Shown here: positions 62,390 to 64,000 of the stretch, in pieces
How the letters are laid out: every line of letters begins with the position of its first letter
Numbering within the stretch: the first letter of the stretch is position 1
From: an uncultured Bacteroides sp.
GTDB taxonomy: Bacteria; Bacteroidota; Bacteroidia; Bacteroidales; Bacteroidaceae
Length of the DNA: 64,000 nucleotides
Assembly: GCA_944322345.1 (NCBI GenBank)
Contig: CALUOO010000010.1
Location: forward strand, 82,800 to 146,799
Direction: 5' to 3'
Notes under the pieces: model-generated
Seen by the model: only the letters and a program-made list of their open reading frames with translations
Database searches by the model: none
Told to the model about the DNA's origin: nothing
Translations under genes and position numbers: made by a program

Positions 62390-63640
62390 TTAAATACTCC
62401 ATGGTGCTCGAATAGGTTGATCCAAAAGGCGATTGGCTCCTTCATCATTGATAAACTCAAGTTTCACTGGATCAAAATTTAATGTCCTATTCAACCTGAG
62501 AGCAATTGCACCCATATTAACAATGGTAGCTGAGCGGAAACCATTTCGTTCATTCAAAGCAAAAGGCTGTCTTGTTTTCACACTTTCTAAGAAAGAAGCC
62601 AATTGTGGCTCTGGTTCAGGATATTCAGCAAGTTTTCTTTCCCAATCAGGAATATCACATACAAAGTTTTTATATACATTACCTTTAGGTCCAGCAATAT
62701 AAGGAGTGTTAGGATCACCATAATCTCCTCCCCAAAGAACAATCTGACATCCATCCTCATAAGTATAAGTGATAGATCTCCAAGTTCCAACAGCATCTGG
62801 ATGTTGCTGAGGAGCATCAACCTCAACCTTAATAGGACTTGTTTCGTCTTTTCCTAAAATATACTGAACCGGGTCAATATAATGTTGCCCCATATCCCCC
62901 AAGCCACCGCTATCATAGTCCCAATATCCTCTAAACGTTTGATGTACCCGATGAGCATTATATGGTTTATAAGGAGCTGGACCAAGCCACATGTCATAAT
63001 CCAATTCCGAAGGAACAGGCTGGGGTTCCAGATATTCTTTTCCAACCCAATAGAATTTCCAATCAAAACCAGTATGTTTGCTTATTGTAACTTTTAAAGG
63101 CCATCCTAACAAACCACTCTGAACCAATTTCTTCAAAGGTTTCACAGGAGTGCCTAACCCATAGAATGTATCTTGAAAACGGAACCAAGTATTTAACCGG
63201 AACATTCGTCCATGTTGTTTCACGGCCTCCATTACCCGCTTACCTTCACCTATTGTACGAGTCATAGGCTTTTCACACCAAATATCTTTTCCTGCTTTGG
63301 CTGCTTCAACTGACATAATTCCATGCCAATGAGGAGGAGTTGCTATATGAACAATATCTACATTAGGGTCTAGTATCAAATCACGAAAATCATGATATGC
63401 AGCAATTTGATCCTTCACCAGATTCTTCCCTAATTCCAAATGTTTCTTGTCAACATCACAAATTGCAACTAAGCGGGTTCCATCATATCCGACATGACCT
63501 CTTCCCATTCCACCAACACCAATAATACCTTTTGTTAATTGATCACTAGGCGCAATATAGCCACGCCCTAATACATGACGTGGAACTATCGTAAACAGTG
63601 CCAATCCTCCAACTGTTTTCAAAAAATCTCGTCTGTCCAT
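62390..63640 (-). CDS. Gfo/Idh/MocA family oxidoreductase, Tat-exported
   Basis: This 416-residue protein starts with a twin-arginine signal (MDRRDFLKTVGGLALFTIVP). It has the N-terminal Rossmann fold (about 30-150, GVGGMGRGHVG, ATPPHWHG, EKPMTRTIGEGKRV) and the C-terminal GFO_IDH_MocA domain (about 170-410). The conserved Lys of the family lies in EKPM. These enzymes oxidise or reduce sugars with tightly bound NAD(P), so an exported member often works with a DUF1080 protein on glycosides by C3 oxidation. The partner gene is 22 bp downstream. A minus-strand TATATTTG (63738-63745) is a probable promoter. Confidence 0.9.
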   Translation of the reverse strand: MDRRDFLKTVGGLALFTIVPRHVLGRGYIAPSDQLTKGIIGVGGMGRGHVGYDGTRLVAICDVDKKHLELGKNLVKDQIAAYHDFRDLILDPNVDIVHIATPPHWHGIMSVEAAKAGKDIWCEKPMTRTIGEGKRVMEAVKQHGRMFRLNTWFRFQDTFYGLGTPVKPLKKLVQSGLLGWPLKVTISKHTGFDWKFYWVGKEYLEPQPVPSELDYDMWLGPAPYKPYNAHRVHQTFRGYWDYDSGGLGDMGQHYIDPVQYILGKDETSPIKVEVDAPQQHPDAVGTWRSITYTYEDGCQIVLWGGDYGDPNTPYIAGPKGNVYKNFVCDIPDWERKLAEYPEPEPQLASFLESVKTRQPFALNERNGFRSATIVNMGAIALRLNRTLNFDPVKLEFINDEGANRLLDQPIRAPWSI

Positions 63641-64000
63641 TCCTATGGTAATAGTTTTGTAGGTTCTGTATTTTTCGTATGGTATCGATAAAAAACAGCA
63701 GAACCAGTTAACTGTTATTTATCGCTGTAAAGTTATACAAATATATTTTCCTGAAAATATATTTATACATTTTTCTATCAACAAACATATTAGTAACTAA
63801 TCTAAAGACACACAAAGCAGATTATGGAGTACTACTTAAAATATATTGTAATCACAAATTAACAAAAAAATAGTAAGATCTACATCATGATTATAGCACA
63901 ACACAAAAGAAGAGAGACAAAGCGAAAAAAGAAAAGAAAGAAAAGCAAGAAAACAGAGGGCATGTTTTCAGAAGGAAGAAGAAGGAAGGAATACATACAA
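63641..64000. other. Intergenic region at the end of the window
   Basis: It contains the promoter element of the Gfo/Idh/MocA gene (63738-63745, minus strand). From about 63895 the plus strand is almost purely A and G (for example AAGAGAGACAAAGCGAAAAA). An open frame starts at 63887 and runs out of the window; its purine-only, Lys/Arg-rich translation makes it an unlikely protein. I see no RNA gene or repeat. Confidence 0.5.
63738..63745 (-). promoter_or_regulatory. -7 promoter element for the oxidoreductase/DUF1080 operon
   Basis: Reads TATATTTG on the minus strand, about 95 bp ahead of the start; no good -33. Confidence 0.45.

Noticed and set aside
63887-64000. Start of a new coding region at the window edge
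   Set aside because: Almost pure purine sequence giving a Lys/Arg/Glu-only translation; more likely a low-complexity intergenic tract.

Overview
The window is a chromosomal segment of a Bacteroides species (Bacteroidales). The evidence is a SusC/SusD pair, the Bacteroidetes-specific families DUF4836, DUF4270 and DUF5687, many promoters of the Bacteroides type (-33 TTTG, -7 TAnnTTTG), moderate AT-richness, and a fused NADH/NADPH-ferredoxin oxidoreductase next to serS. I cannot name the species from sequence alone. No rRNA, tRNA, insertion sequence, prophage or CRISPR array was recognised. Most of the window looks like core genome.

Layout. 1-5508 (+): the 3' end of an rRNA methyltransferase, a small-RNA candidate, then a bifunctional-nuclease/UVR protein, rsmE, a DUF4836 lipoprotein and an ABC ATPase with its FtsX-like permease. 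5509-13631 (+): a palindromic 23-bp repeat tract and long leader, then a four-gene nutrient-uptake operon (IPT/NHL lipoprotein, SusC, SusD, DUF1735-type lipoprotein) with no enzyme or regulator beside it. 13977-24782 (+): miaA, a lipid kinase, kdsA, an M16 peptidase, a DUF5687 permease plus ATPase, an NlpC/P60 lipoprotein, a HAD phosphatase and a CNNM/CBS transporter. 25083-27271 (+): three DNA-binding proteins. 27377-27985: rplU-rpmA. 28262-29978: a tandem pair of secreted paralogues whose 3' ends are almost identical. 30063-31889 (-): a GH2 glycosidase.

32258-38906 (+) is a branched-chain amino acid operon: promoter, leader peptide rich in Ile and Leu codons, attenuator, leuA, leuC, leuD, a second LeuA-like synthase (citramalate synthase candidate) and leuB. 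LeuCD and LeuB could serve both the leucine and the citramalate-isoleucine route, which fits a leader that reads both Ile and Leu. After it come a DUF1080-PHP fusion lipoprotein (+), a decayed gene, and PAP2 and LTA-synthase-like genes (-).

43605-50256 (+): cysK, a TPR protein, then a glycogen operon (debranching enzyme, glycosyltransferase, GH57-like protein). Facing it are a DUF4270 lipoprotein and a short GT5-like protein (-). 53121-54365 (+): panC and panD. 54477-63640 (-): the NfnAB-like fusion, serS, a HEAT-repeat protein with two DUF1080 domains, and its Gfo/Idh/MocA partner.

The signals that ordinary gene calling would miss are: two related small-RNA candidates (541-609 and 57023-57125); the leu attenuator (32258-32435); three intergenic arrays of a 22-bp-period repeat, two of them in opposite orientation around the leu operon; nested hairpins in the leader of the HU-like gene; a gene-conversion tract at 28885-29978; and two glycogen-locus proteins that have lost their family's catalytic motifs.
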